Assembly: GCA_032622095.1 (NCBI GenBank)
Contig: CP136061.1
Coordinates: 194,068,369-194,132,368, forward strand
Reading direction: 5' to 3'
DNA from: Siphonodentalium dalli
Lineage: Eukaryota; Mollusca; Scaphopoda; Gadilida; Siphonodentaliidae
DNA: 64,000 bases
The position numbers and the translations under genes were made by a program. Under the pieces are notes generated by a model. The model did not search any database. It saw nothing but the letters and a program-made list of their open reading frames with translations, and was not told where the DNA came from. Below are positions 12,401 through 27,400 of the stretch, piece after piece; position 1 is the stretch's first letter, and each line of letters begins with the position of its first letter.

Positions 12401-15400
12401 CCATAAGACCGAATGGGTTCATATTTGTTGTGGATGTTCCCTGGGTGACTCACATTTAGATTTGTTCAAATCAGGTCACTGGGTCAAATAGTTCTTAAAA
12501 CGAATTCTTAAGTACCATTGGGCTGAATGGGTTCATATTTGGTATAAAGGGACTTGGGTGACTGGGATTCAGATTTGTTGAAATGAGGTCACTGGGTCAA
12601 ATTTGGGTGGAGCCAGGGACAACTGAAAAAAAAAGTTGCAATTAACATCCTTGCTCAATTTAACCAAAAAAAATAAAAAATATTCAAATATTTTTTTTAA
12701 ATGGAAAACAAAATTTATTTTAATTTTGAAAAAACTAACAATGTTATAACATCCGCCAGGGTAAACTGATTCACCCCACCTAATTTAGTTGAAATCAGTT
12801 ACCCTTGCCAATTGAAGGGTCAAGTAAATACATGTACCCCTGTTACAAATGTTCTTTCACATTCATAATGCCACAATATTATTTGAGAAGTCATCTCCTT
12901 CAATGACAACAATTTAAAGCTTGTCTGCCTGTCATTCTATCCAATGGCTCTTGTGTATGAAAAGAGATCTCTTATCTGACAGTATTTGATAAACAAATAA
13001 CAGAAATATCTGGATAATGTATATAGATTCCTGTATGACATGTAATAATTTTGATATATGCCGGTATTATCAGTAAGGTTTTGATAGATTTCAAACAGTT
13101 GGAAATCTTGAAGTTGGAGTTGTAATTTAGTTTGCTCCAGTTGGGAGGCAATGATCTATTGGGGAGGGGTGTGCAGTTAGAAATTTCAAGGTGGACACCC
13201 CATATCCCCTTCCACCTTTCAACAAAGACCCTCTACCTGTGTCCCTGTTTAGAACTACTTGTTTTAAAGTGATTTGACAAGTACTGACTATTGTAGTCTT
13301 CAGAGTCCCAGTATTCTCCGTCTTTACAGTCTGCTGATTGACCTCACAGTTATTGACTGTCTTGTTTCTGGGAAAGAACCGGTAAAATATAGCACTAGCT
13401 ACATAAAATATGTCTTTAGAATCTCATCAGCTGATCTCATTGTGTTATTGCATCAAAATTTGTGATGATTGTCTCAAAGAAGGCCACCAAGGCGATGGCT
13501 TGAAATCGCAAAAATCTTACTTTTGACTTAATTTCAAACAAAAGCCCTCAGTAGCGGTATATGGAGTCATAATGGCCAGAAATTGTTTTTTTTATTTATC
13601 AAACTTGTTCAGTCCATCAAAAATATAGCCAACGAATGGGAACATTGTTTAAATACGTAAATAGGATGAAGATCTTATGGTGACCAATAATTTTAGAGTG
13701 ATTTTGATATCATGCCAAGTATTGGAAATACAACGTTACAGTGGACAGAGATATATTGTTTAAACTATTGTTTCATTCCGACATAATTAAGCCATCAAAT
13801 TATAACCTAATTTGGGCATACCTAAAATGCTGAATCAGCTGCTGATCAGAAGTTTACATACTAAAATCAGCAGATTTCCAGACCTCAATCTATTGGTTAT
13901 ATGCCAGTATAAGGAGGGGACACAATTTGACTAACCACCATGCACGTTCAGCAGTTCAAAATACCGTTCAGCAGTTAATCAGGTACAATGAATTCAACAG
14001 ATTCTCACTAACAGTTCAATTCAATTATAATGAAGATATTATTTATAGATGTTGGGCAAATGACTTGTAATTAACAGGGTATAGATTTATATTGCGCAGG
14101 AAGATCATTTGACCTACCGCCACCCCAGTTCAGCAGTTTGACCATTTAACCGACCGGCATGTCCATTCAGTAGTTCAAATCTCGTTCAACAGTTCATTGC
14201 ATGTAGTTCAGCAGATTCTCCCAAACAGAGTTTAACTCAATTATAATGACGAGCGTCGGTGTAGAATATGTAGATTACTTGCAGGGTTGGTGATTTTTTT
14301 GATTTTTTTTAAATAAATCAAAAAAATCGATTTATTTGATTTAAATCAGATTTATTTGATTTAAATCGATTTTTTTGATTTTTTTCCTAATTGTTATGAA
14401 AATATGCAATTGTGCAATGTCTTTGATACATGAAGATTCTAAAAGGTGTTGCTTATTATATCCAAGACAGGATTAATCCGAATTCTATTATTATTTATTA
14501 TTTTTTTGTATACCTATCAAACACAAATATCATGGCAGTACTGATATAGTGATCAAGTACTTTAATAATGCATACACTTAGGTCCATATGAGTTCCAATG
14601 TTGTCATATCTGGATAGGTAGACCTGTGCTTAAAGATTTACTCATAAATTTAGTAAATTTTAGCTTAAAACTGAATATATTATCAATCGCGTTTGCTCCT
14701 CAATGAATTGAGGGCATAATCACACCATATATCAAGTATAGACATTAGACAACTAGAGTACCGGTAGTTGGCAGAGTATATGGTAGAATTACTCGGTTGC
14801 CAATTACATGTACAGCAATCAGAAAAGGAAAGGAAATTCAATAGTTTAATATGAGGCGTGCTGAATCTGATTGTAGTTTCAAATAATACTAATAATGTTA
14901 AGCTGAACAGGCCATTGCTGGAGCAGTAATCACAGTACCATGCAGCATGCCTGTAGTTTCTATAGGGTTGACAATTACTGCACAATTTGATATCTATTAT
15001 CCAATGTTGTATATTGTTTAATCATAATCATGTTATAGTTTACAAAAACCTTGTTAGATATTGCAAGTTCTTGACTTTTTGCAATCATTTCAAAATTTTT
15101 GATTTAAATCAATGATTTTTTTGAAAAAAATCATTGATTTAAATCTTGATTTAAATCAATGATTTAAATCGCTTGATTTAAATCAGCCAACCCTGATTAC
15201 TTGTAATCGACGGGGTATATCCCAATACAGATAGGGGACACAATTTGACCAACATCCACCCAGTTCAACAGTTCAAAATCCCATACAATAGTTCATTGGG
15301 TACAGTTCAGCAGATTCCACAGAACACAGTTTAACTCAATGGTAATGATGATAGTCGTTTGTGGGGTCTGCAAATGATATGTAATCAACAAGGTATTTTC

Positions 15401-18400
15401 CAACACGAGGCAGGAACATCATTCCACCAATCTCCAACCCAGTTCAGTAATTCAAAATGCCGATCAGCAATTCATCATGTGCAATTCAGAATATTCCCCA
15501 GAAGACAGTTTAACCCAATTTTAACAAAGATAGTCGCTGTAGGTTGTGCAAATGACATGTTATATATGTGTCATATCCCAATACAGGGAGGGCACTCTAT
15601 TTGATGGACCTCAACCCCAGTTCAGCAGTTTAAAATCCCGTTCAGCGATACATCAGGTACAGTTCAACAGATTCTCCGGAATGCAGTTTAACTCAATTAT
15701 AACGAAAAAAGTCAGGTGTGGATGAGGCAAATTACTTGTAATCAACAAGGTATACCAAAATAGAGAGAGGGAACACCATTTGGCTTACCTCCACCCCAGT
15801 TCAGCCCGTAAAAATCCCATGCTTCAGTTCAGAGTGTACAATTAAGCAGATTACTTGTAATTGATAAGGCTCAATGAAATAGAATCATCACAAACTCAGT
15901 TGAAATAACACAACATGATTCTAAGAACATAATCATTGTGCTAGTCCTATGCTTTTCTGCTTCATTTCCAGTAGAAGCCATCAATCTGTGGCATGGATGG
16001 CCATTTTGACTGTCATTTTGATTTTCCCCAATTTTTCAAAATCCTCAAGGCTACCCGCTAGCCAGCTGGTGGATTCTTCAGAATTGTGCTCGAAACCACC
16101 GGAATCCACTGAGAACAAAACTTTATACACGAAAACAAGCATTTGTGACTTGGCGGCCAAACTAATAGGGAGCCTTGCATATATTATCGAATATATTGGC
16201 CTAACAATATTTATCTTGACCTTGTAAGCTAGTGCATTATCTTATATATGCTCGGCTCCCTGTGGGAGACTCCCACATATATATATATATATATGTCACA
16301 GGATCTTTAATGCTGCCCCAGTGTGGCTCCTGTCATGAAAGGGTGAAAACGTAAAAGCAATCCTTTAAGGGGATGTGTGGCCAGGTGGCCTTTTATTCTA
16401 GAAGATGTCATTATTATCATTCATTATAAACTCCGCATAAACAGATTTATACCAACAAAGCATTATTCTGTCTTTTCAGTAACATCTGGATCTGATACAG
16501 GTAGCAGTGATGGTGGTAGTATTCAAAGTAGTCAATCCAAAGCAGCCTTGTATCATATGCTTCAACAACAATATCAGCAGGTGAGAAGCTAATCACTGGT
16601 TCTATATAATAGTACAATACCAAATAATAGAACAGGGTAGAAAATTTCCACAAATTGAATAAGAGTACAGACCCAAATTATAGTAGAGGGTGGATTTTTT
16701 CAGCTTTCCCAAGAATCTTTATCAGATGGGCTAATTTAAGATGGATTATCTCTTCCCAATCCTTGAAATTGGCCAAGGCAATAAGCAATGCTGTAGGGAA
16801 ATGTCATGGCAACATGGAATCTAATGCCACAGCATTAAATTTGCTGTCTGTCATTTTTATACGCCCTTTTGAAAAAAAGGCCGTATTATAGTATTGGTCT
16901 GGGCGGGCGTCCGTCCGTCCGTTAACCTGTTGTCCGGATGATAACTTTTGTTAGAGTGAACCAAAATTAGTAAAATTTGGTATGTGGGTTTATTAGCCGA
17001 AAAGTAAGTTCAAGTTCGAATTTGGGTTCCGCCCGCCAATTTTCACCGGAGTTATGCCCCTTATTAATCCTTGAAATTTGTTGTCCGGATGATAACTTTA
17101 GTTTAGTTTATCGGAATGAATCCAAATTTGGTATATTACTTTCTCCCACCAAAACACAGGTAAAGTTCAAACTTGGGTTCTGTCCGACCATTTTTGGCAG
17201 AGTTATGCCCCTTTTTCAGTTTTTATTATGTTTTTTGGTTTCTGGATGATAACTCGATTTTGGAATGTTTATACGCAAAACCCGTTTTTTTTGTGGATTA
17301 CATATATCAAAATATAGCTCAAGTCCGAATTTCGTTTTAATCCGATAATTTTTGCGAGAGTTATGGCCCCTTTTTTGACGTAATTTGACTTAGAAAATCC
17401 CTGAAATTTGTTGTCCGGATGATAACTTTAGTTAGAGTGAACCGATTTCAATAAAATTTGGTATGTGGGTTTATTAGGAGAAAAGACAGCTCAAGTTCGA
17501 ATTTGGGTTTCGTCCGCTAATTTTCACCGGAGTTATGCCCCTTATTTGACGTAATTTGACTTAGAAAATCCCTGAAATTTGTTGTCCGGATGATAACTTT
17601 ACTAGAGCTTATCGGATTCAATGATAATTTGGTATATTACTTTCTCCCACCAAAAACACAGGTCAAGTTCAAATTTGGGTTCCATCCGCCAATTTTCCCC
17701 AGAGAGGGCGTATTTTGCACGCCCAGCCTAGCTCTTGTTCCTAATATCGAGGGCTGTCATCCTAAATACGTTTTATATAGTTTCCGGGGTATAAAATAAT
17801 AAATATGAGTCAAAGACACCTGTCTGGAAACACTTCTATCAATTAATAAAGATTTTATATCGATATTTTCTTATATAATGTAACAATCAACGCAATAATC
17901 AATAACATTTTTTAAAATTATTTTTAGAACAGACTGCTTCAGGCGATCTCAGATAGAGATAGAGTTCTTTCGCTCACTACGCTGCGAATGTTTCTGCGAG
18001 CTGTAACATGTCCCAAATTTATTGTATTATACCAGATAATTTTAAGTAAAATCCAATATTATTTGATAGAAGCATTTACTTTTCAACAGAATGTTGATGT
18101 GGATTAATTTAGTATCCCCATGAATTCGAGAAATAGACTTTTTATTAGAAACCATGAAAATTGATGCCCATGAAATCAAATTTTGAGTTGATTTACTTTC
18201 ATAAATGACTACATGGACATACAAAAATTTAGTGAAAGAAAGCTAGTTCCTGTTTTTTAATTCATGAATGTTGATAAACTGTTTTAATATTTTAGATGAT
18301 GCCGTCGGCTACAGTAAATCAGTTACAATCACAGATGGTCATGCCCTTTCTCAACCAATTAACTCCCCAACAATTACAACACTTGCTACAGGTACGTGCA

Positions 18401-21400
18401 GATATTGATTCCAAGCAGTGGGTTGATTTATTTGTAAAAGATTTTTTGCTGATTTCGGATGAACTCATTATGCATATAGACATATATGCAGTGTTTACTA
18501 GTAATCATCTACTTTGTAGATGACAAAAATCATGGTAGGGTAGCTTTTTAGTTTCATTGGCAAACAACCATAAATCAGAGGTAGCACTCTTGAGATGTTG
18601 TAATGGGTTAATTTCGCTTAACGTGCTGTTCTCAAGAATTATTGCTAATACAGATTTAACAGAAACTCTGAAAGATTGACATTTTTTTTCTCATTGATAT
18701 TTATTTTGCTACGTATTTCAAATATGGCAATGTTAGAAATGCAAAAAATGTTTCAGGGAATAGAGCACGGTATCCAAATTAATCAAAATTACACATTGAT
18801 ATTTTTTATGTCATGGTTATTGACATTGAAATATAGATGGGAATGAGCCATTTTGGGGTAATTTGGTAAAAAAAAACATGGCTGTCGGCATTAGCAACTG
18901 GCTACAGGCCATACCGTTCATTTGATCATCATGAAATTTTCTATCTTTGGTTTTCAGTATTAAACAATATAAATTCATTAGCACAGGCTACAGGGCTTGG
19001 TCTGATAATTATGAAATTTGTCATGGATGGGAAAGAGTCTGTCCAATAGTACAGAAGATATAGTACATTTGTTGTTATATGTTTCCTTCCCCCAGTTATT
19101 GTAATGCTAACGTATTGTATAGATAAACACAGCACATCGAGATATAAATAATAGAATAGATACAAGCATAATTATCAAGATCATATTCTAAATTGGATGT
19201 GACTTGTACTACCATCTTATATGTTGGAAGGATCAGACCACGATCGTTCCATAGTAACCGATGGTATGATACACGTCACAGGCATGGGTATCATGATACC
19301 TCAGACTTTATTTGGACGCATGATACACCATACGTTGTAATAACTACTAGCGTCGAGAGATACAGAGGAACCACTCTCTCTCTGGCGGCCGAACCATCCA
19401 CCTCTGTTCACCTTTTACCGATGCTCTTGCTATGTTTATCAAGATAGACTTATACACATATAAAGTTATCAAAAGCTATGGACAGTTATTGTTTATTAAT
19501 GTTCCCGATATCATGGCCATTCAACATCTAAACCCTAGACACCGGGACAAGTCATTTTGGAGTCATTCGGCAAAATAATATGGCTGCCAGTGGCCATCTT
19601 TGATTTCAAGATCCAGTCCATTAGCACGGGTTACAGACCATACCGTATTTCAGCTTTCCACATTCCTAAGTGCTCCTATGACTGTAACACATGAAATTAT
19701 CCCCTCCCCAAGTTGAGCTACAGTGTCATTGACACTTTCATTGCTTGGACATCCTCTATTGATCTTCTTTCAGACTGCACAACTAACTCAGCAGCAGATC
19801 ACTCAGTTAACTCAACAGCAAACTGCTCAGCTAGGTGCTCAGTTAGGTGCTCAGTTAGGTGCTCAGTTAGGTCAACAGCTGGGCCATCCAAATCAACAGG
19901 CACCGCAACCAAGCCAGCCAATCAATCTGGTTCCTGTCAGTATGGGTAACATCGAGAGACAGGCTAGCGACGACATCCCCAGTCAGATCGCTTCTAAAGA
20001 ACCTACTGCTGATGCATCTGTTAGTACTTCCGACACACAATCACTTGGTCCTCACAGTCAAGTCTCCACTGCTACGAGCTCAGCGGCAATCAGCACTGTG
20101 GATTCATCATTGTCTGTTGACCAACAACATGATTCTGCTTCAGTAACCTCTGAGTCATCCCAGACTGTCATACCACCAACAAACAAGCAATCAATTACTG
20201 CCAGCTTATCTGCCACTGGGTTATTTGAGGACAGCATACCATCAAACAGAGAGAGGTTGGTACTCCCAGTCTGGTTATAGAGATGTAATTGAAAAAAAAA
20301 CTGTTATAAAATCTTTCCCCTTAGGCGTGCAGCCGACATTTATATCATTAAACCAGTGTTCCGCTAGGGGTTGCGGATTGAGACCCCTATTGCCGCTATG
20401 CTAAAATCTCAGTCCATGCAACCAACTGCAAATATCTATTATTAGTAAATCAGCTCTTAATTTAAGCCCAAAGTCACAAAAGTCAAGTCGGTTTGTGGGT
20501 GGAAAGGTACACAGAATTTTTTGCACCATCACCAACACGATTTCTCTCAGAATAACACAATAAGTGTCAATGTGCGTGTCCTTGAAAAGAGAATTGTTCT
20601 TTCTGGGAACTGCATAAAATGGTTGAAAAGTGGTCAGAACTGGCTAGCATATGAAAATATCGTTGAAGGGAAATATGACACAGGGGAAAATGGGCTTGGG
20701 GAAAGATAGCCTAAAAGGGATATACTGTCCTTATACAGCAGAAACCCTAATTAAACTTGTAATGATTCTTTCAGTTTTGTAGTTATTACCACAGTTATCA
20801 AGCTTCTGTTTATGAACTGTTTTTCAGTGCCCTGTTTTCACACCTTCATGTTTAATTATAAGACCCTGTATAACATGCCCATGTCAAGTTACGTTGGAAC
20901 TTTCTTGTGATATGGGTTTTATTAAGTGTTATATGTTTTCATATCTGTTACGCTACATTTTTCTTGAATTTTGAGGGAGAGCAAATTTGATAGAAAGATG
21001 GTTGATGTCACCACAGTAAATTTTATAGCCTTTGGGCTTGTGATTATCATAATTGAGACCCTTTAAGTTTAACCCTTTCAATGCCAAGTCCGATTTTTGT
21101 ATCATCCCAAATGTCCTTGATAATTTTTATGTGTACCCATACCATGTATGGTACACATAATGCCGACGACTGGATCAACCATCCGTCGTTCGTCCGTCTG
21201 TCTGTCTGTCTGTCTTTCTGTCCGTCCGTCTGTCCATAGACACTTGCTATCCGATTCGATTTCTCGAATATTTTTAATCGGATCGTGTTCAAATTTTATG
21301 TGCAGGTTTATGATGACACACTCCTCACCTGTATAGTTTTTGGTATCGATCGGTTGATCAGTTTAGAAATTATTAACACTTTGCATCCGCACATAGGCAT

Positions 21401-24400
21401 GAGCTATCCGATGCTGTAACCAAAGTATTTTTTGTCCGATTGTGTTCATATTTGATATGTAGGTTTATGATGACACACACCTCACCTGTATAATTTTTGG
21501 TATCGATTGGTTGATCGGTTTAGAAAATAATTAACCCTGCACACAAATGTTATCTGATGCATCTAAGTCAAACAATTGTCTTCTGATATGCCTCATATTT
21601 CTTACCTAGGTTTTTCGTAGCATGTTCTTCATCTGTATGGTATCGTTTAGTTAACCGTTTCTGCTCTTGTTTTTAAATAGAATTCATCCAAGCTGTGTTG
21701 ACTTAAAATATTTTTCATCTGATCACCACCAAATTTGGTACATATGGTCCTTACGCCGAAATACAGATCAGGTTCAAATTTTAGTATATTTGGTATATTT
21801 TAACAGAGTTATGGTCATTTAAAATTCAAGTAACTGATAATGTAATCAATGCCTGCACTGTGACTGAGCTTAGAAGAGAAGAGAACTTTTGTCATTGCAC
21901 AGAGTGTATTATTGGAAATTGAGTTATGTTTCACTGGACACTAGATAGAGATACTGGTAGATAGCATGGCTATAGCAGAGTCTGTTGATAAAACCTGTCA
22001 AAACTGTGATTGATGACTGTTTTCTGTGCAGTATTTAGTTAACCCCTTTGTTGAAACAGGTTCATGACATTAGACACTGACTTATTGTATACATGGGTTT
22101 CTAAATCCAATGACATGCTTTTTATGGACTTTTTGTGTTTCAGTTCATTAGTTTGGGTAAGATTAACCCCATTCTAACTCAAATATTTCCCTTGATTATG
22201 TTTATAGCTCTTGGCATAGTTTATGATAACACACCCCTAACCTGCATAGTGAGGTTCATTTGGTTTATTTGCTTAAAAATATTAACATCCTCCACCAATC
22301 CTGTTGACACAATGTGATAACTAAATATTTTTCACAAGGTCACTATATAAATAATTGCATCCATGTTAATGATGATACATTCTTCACCTGTATAGATTTT
22401 GGTAAATATTAACCATAACTTTAATTATATTTCCGCTGTTTACATACATTATATCTTTCCAATGATCAGCTTAGAAGAAAATTAACCCACCCCATTCCAT
22501 AGTCATACAGTATGCTATCCAATGTAATGAATCTAATATTTTCAATCTGACCAATCTCATATCCTACCTCCGGCTATCTGAAAATTCTGCATTAAAACAT
22601 TTTATATCCAATCATTATCAATCATTTTATATCCAGGTCCATACATCCCTCACTTGTATAGTTGTTCAGGTATTGATTGGTTTTTGAATGGGAAATATTA
22701 ACCATTTTCTCCTATCTAAATGATCCCATGAATTTTTAATATGCAGCTAACACAAAACTTAATAAAAAAAATAACAATAATAAAAAAAACATAATATGTT
22801 ATGTCTCACATTCCAATGTAATAAGCAAATAAATGGAGTTGCTATGATGTTTATCTACTTAATGTCTTAACTATTTTGTCTTTACTGCTATGGTGCTTCT
22901 CTCTGACTGGATTGAGCTTAATTAGCTTTATCACTCTATAAGACATATCTGTGTTGGAGTGACCTAATAGGTTGAAATCGAATGCCACATCCGTGTTCCT
23001 ATAGTGTTTATGTGAGCAAGGTGCTCAATAAGTCTGATTCCACTTGTGACCTTAATAGTAAGGTGTGAATTGTTGAAACTTTTGCACTCATGCAAAGGTT
23101 GGTGTAAGAATTTATTAATATAGCTAATCGGTATCGCCAAGGTATGGGTTAAACATCTGCCGATCGTGATCGGCCTCTCATTCAAATTTATCGATTATAA
23201 TAATGTGATACATTGATGGAAAGAGCTCTTAGAGCTCTTTCCATCAATGTATCACATTATTATAATCAATAAATTTGAAAAATGATCAAGGAAATATGGG
23301 TTGATACAAAAATCGGACTTGGCACTGAAAGGGTTAATATATTCAAAGATCGTATAATTCAACTCATGATTCCAAAGGAATCCAACTATAAATTTGATCA
23401 CTGACATTATGGAATTTCTGAAAAATTGAATAATGAGAAGCATATTACAACAATTTTTCTTAAAAAATATTTCAGTGAAAGTGAATGTCAAAATCCACCT
23501 GGAACTGAGAGGACAAGGCGGAAGAGTCGGACAAAAAGACGTAAAACAGTTGACAGAATTCCAAGAATCACAATATTAGATGTAGAAGAAGATGACAAAG
23601 AAGTGGAATGTAGGCTCGACACATCTCACAAGAACTCGGTTACATTTAAATTTGCATGGGAGAATGATGTTCCACATGAAATAACAGATAACTTGGTATG
23701 TATTGAATTATATATGCCCTTTTTGAAAAAAATGCAACGTATTATGTTATTTGTTTGTCCGTCCGTTAGCTTTTTTTCGTTTCCGGATGATAACTTTAGT
23801 AAGTCTGAACCGAATGGAATGAAATTTGGTAGCACAAAATACAGGTCAAGTTCGAATTCGGGTTCACCCTGCCAATTTTCACCAGAGTTATTGCCCTTTT
23901 TGTTGGAATTTGTACTTAAATTTCGTTTCCGGATGATAAATAGTAAATCTGAACTGAATGGAATGAAATTTGGTATGTGACTTTACTACACCAAAATACA
24001 GGTCAAGTTCAAATTTGGGTTCGGCCCGCCAATTTTTGCCTGAGTTATGGTCCTTGTTGACTTAGAATTAGCTGATTATATTGGATTCCAGGTGATAGCT
24101 TTAGTTTTAGTTATCAGATTGGTTTAAAATTTTGTATGTAGATTAGCCACACGAAAATACATGTCCAGTTCGAATTTGGATTCGGTCCACCCATTTTTAC
24201 CGGAGTTATGGTCCTTGTCGACTTAGAATTTGCCGATTATATTGGTTTCCAGGTGGTAAATTTAGTTTTAGTTGTCTGATTGGTTTCAAACTTTGTATGT
24301 AGATTAGCCACATGAAAATAAAGGTCAAGTTCAAATTTGGATTTCGTCTGCCCATTTTTGGCGGAGTTATGGTCCTTGTCGACATAGAATTTGCCGATTA

Positions 24401-27400
24401 TATTGGTTTCCAGGTGATAACTTTTAGTTTGGATTACTCATGAAAATATTTTGCCACGCCCTAGCAATGCTCTTGATAAGTCAATGTTCCCAAATCACTA
24501 CTCTGCTATATGTACTTCATAGAGACTTTCATTACATGAACTAGGTCAGATTATTCTCCAGTCTTTAAATATTAAAACTAGACCATATTTCATTTTTATA
24601 CGCCCGTTTGAAAAAACGGCCGTATTATAGTATTGGTCTGTCCGTCCGGGCGTCCGTCCGTTAACCTGGTTTCCAGATGATAACTTTAGTTAGAGTGAAC
24701 CAAATTTAATAAAATTTGGTATGTGGGTTTATTAGCCGAAAAGTAAGTTCAAGTTCGAATTTGGGTTTCCGCCCGCCAATTTTCACCGGAGTTATGCCCC
24801 TTATTTGACGTTTTTTTACTTAGAAAATCCTTGAAATTTGTTGTCCGGATGATAACTTTAGTATAGTTTATCGGAATTAATCCAAAGTTAGAGTGAACCG
24901 ATTTCAATCAAATTTGGTATGTGGGTTTATTAGGAGAAAAGACAGCTCAAGTTCGAATTTGGGTTCCGTCCGCCAATTTTCACCGGAGTTATGCCCCTTA
25001 TTTGACGTAATTTGACTTAGAAAATCCCTGAAATTTTTTGTCCGGATGATAACTTTACTAGAGCTTATCGGATTCAATGATAATTTGGTATATTACTTTC
25101 TCCCACCAAAACACAGGTCAAGTTCAAATTTGGGTTCCATCCGCCAATTTTCCCCAGAGAGGGCGTATTTTGCACGCCCAGCGTAGCTCTTGTTTATCAA
25201 ATTACGGTCTTGAGACTCTGATGCTTCAAACAGGAGGAATCCAACCAATGCACATGGAATGATGTGTTGCTTGACCAATCAATAGCTTCCTGCAAAAGCA
25301 ATTACTATTCACTTATTCACACAAGCGGGTGTCCTCAGTGTTGGATACAGTTTCACGAAGTTATCAAATAAACTATGTTTTATTGTCTAATATCTTAACT
25401 TATCAAACGTTGTATGTTCAAAATCGAACTAATTTTAATAATACATTACTTCATGATTGGGGAATGGTCCGACAAAACAAGTAAACATTATAGAATTGTA
25501 TTTGCAAAGATATTCAAAGTTTAATAATCTATAGTTAGTATTTTCTCATGCCAAATCCTACAGTTGTAGAGTAATCGTAACCAGCGCGCTCATATTCTAA
25601 GTATAGAGATGATGTAACATGACCGCAATACAGCTCAATAGAATTTATTATAGCATGTTTATGTTGCTATTTCTTCAATTCATTGCTCTTTATTATATAG
25701 TATCTGAACAGTGAAACTTGTGTTATGTATATAGTAAAGCAAACCTTGACATGTGTATTTTATTGCACAAGTAATGGTTAGAGGAAAAGTGACCACTGTT
25801 GCATGTTTACATGCGCGCGTGTATAGATATGTGTGTGAATCAATATTATAAACATTACCTTATCTGGAGACATGTATATTAATGAGTTTCTACTTATCCC
25901 TGAAATCAGTTAGTCTACGGTACCGGTGTCATCAGACTTACAAGAAAGAAATGAAACAGAGCCTGAATATTTATCTCACTGATTATTCTCTTATCTCAAT
26001 TATTTATGGAAATTTGAGATTGTCATTGAATTGTGTAATTATGTCTTTTTAGTTATTCTTGATTAAGTTGCTAGTATGCCAACGGCCTCGGGCGAAGAAC
26101 ATATACATGTATAAAGGCTTCCCACAGCCAGCGTTTCAGCTAGAGAGCCATTCCGCCATCCTCGGGACGGTTTCAAATTTGGTATATGGATTCGTCATAT
26201 TAAAATACAGGTCAAGTTTGAATTTGGGTTTAGTCCGCATATTTTAACTGGAGTTATGGTCCGTGTTGACTTATAATTTGACAATTATTTTGATTTCCAG
26301 GTGATAGCTTTTGTTAGAGTTAACTGTGTTGTTTTAAAATTTGGCATATTGATTACGGCCCTTTGTTAAAATTATCACAGGCATATTTTGCTATGCCCTA
26401 GTGATGCTCTTGTTGAGTCAATGTTCCCAAATCACCACTCTGCCATGTGTACTTCATAGAGTTACATTTCATTACATGAACTAGGTCATATTATTCTAAA
26501 TCTCAGGCCATCTCCATTATTTATGGAAATTTGAGATTGTCATTGAATTGTGTAATTATATCTTTTTAGTTATTCTTGAATAAGTTGCTAGTATGCCAAC
26601 GGCCTCGGGCAAAGAACATATACATGTATACAGGCTTCCCACAGCCAGCATTTCAGCTAGAGAGCCATTCCGCCATCCTCGGGATGGCCTATTTGTTTAA
26701 CCGTGGGGCAATTTTAAGTAATAGTCATTGCTTATTATGTCTCCAGTCAGAGGCAGACAAAGATGCATAATTTAGTTTAGCCCAACTGTTTTTATATTCA
26801 CCATGTTAACCTTACAAGATAATCTTTTATTTCCAACAACAATAATATTGGATAACCATAACTGATAACCGTACATAATAACAATAACATAATTCGAACG
26901 CATCTCTCATTATGTGAGAGTGAACAGGTGTTGTGATATGATTTTTCCCTTCAAATTGATAATTTGAAATTGAGATTTTTTTTTAATTCACGAATGGGGC
27001 ATCTCCTTAAATTTAACCCTTTTGTTTCTAAATAGATTCTCCCACCAAGTTAAAAAGCATACATCGGAATGGTCTATTAATGATTTGGAGGGATGTATAG
27101 GTAATATAAGCAGATGACAGATAATAAAAGTGCAGAAGGAACCCTATTTATTGAAGGAAATGTTCAGATAATAAGTTCAACAAACTTGGTCGTTTGTTGA
27201 ACTTATCTGAACATTTCCTAAGGGATAACTACTCATCGATGAGTATTTAGTATTGAAAGGGTTAACAAATGATCATTCAAGGCCAGCAAAGTGCTCGAAT
27301 TTCCATAGGAACCTTGATTAGCGATTCAACGATATTTGAACAGCTTTCTGAACTTACAATTGATTCTTATGGCTTTTTACCATATTTAATTGATGGTCTT

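Noticed and set aside
19193-19447. 84-codon frame in WNK intron 8
   Set aside because: No conservation signal; intronic repeats surround it.
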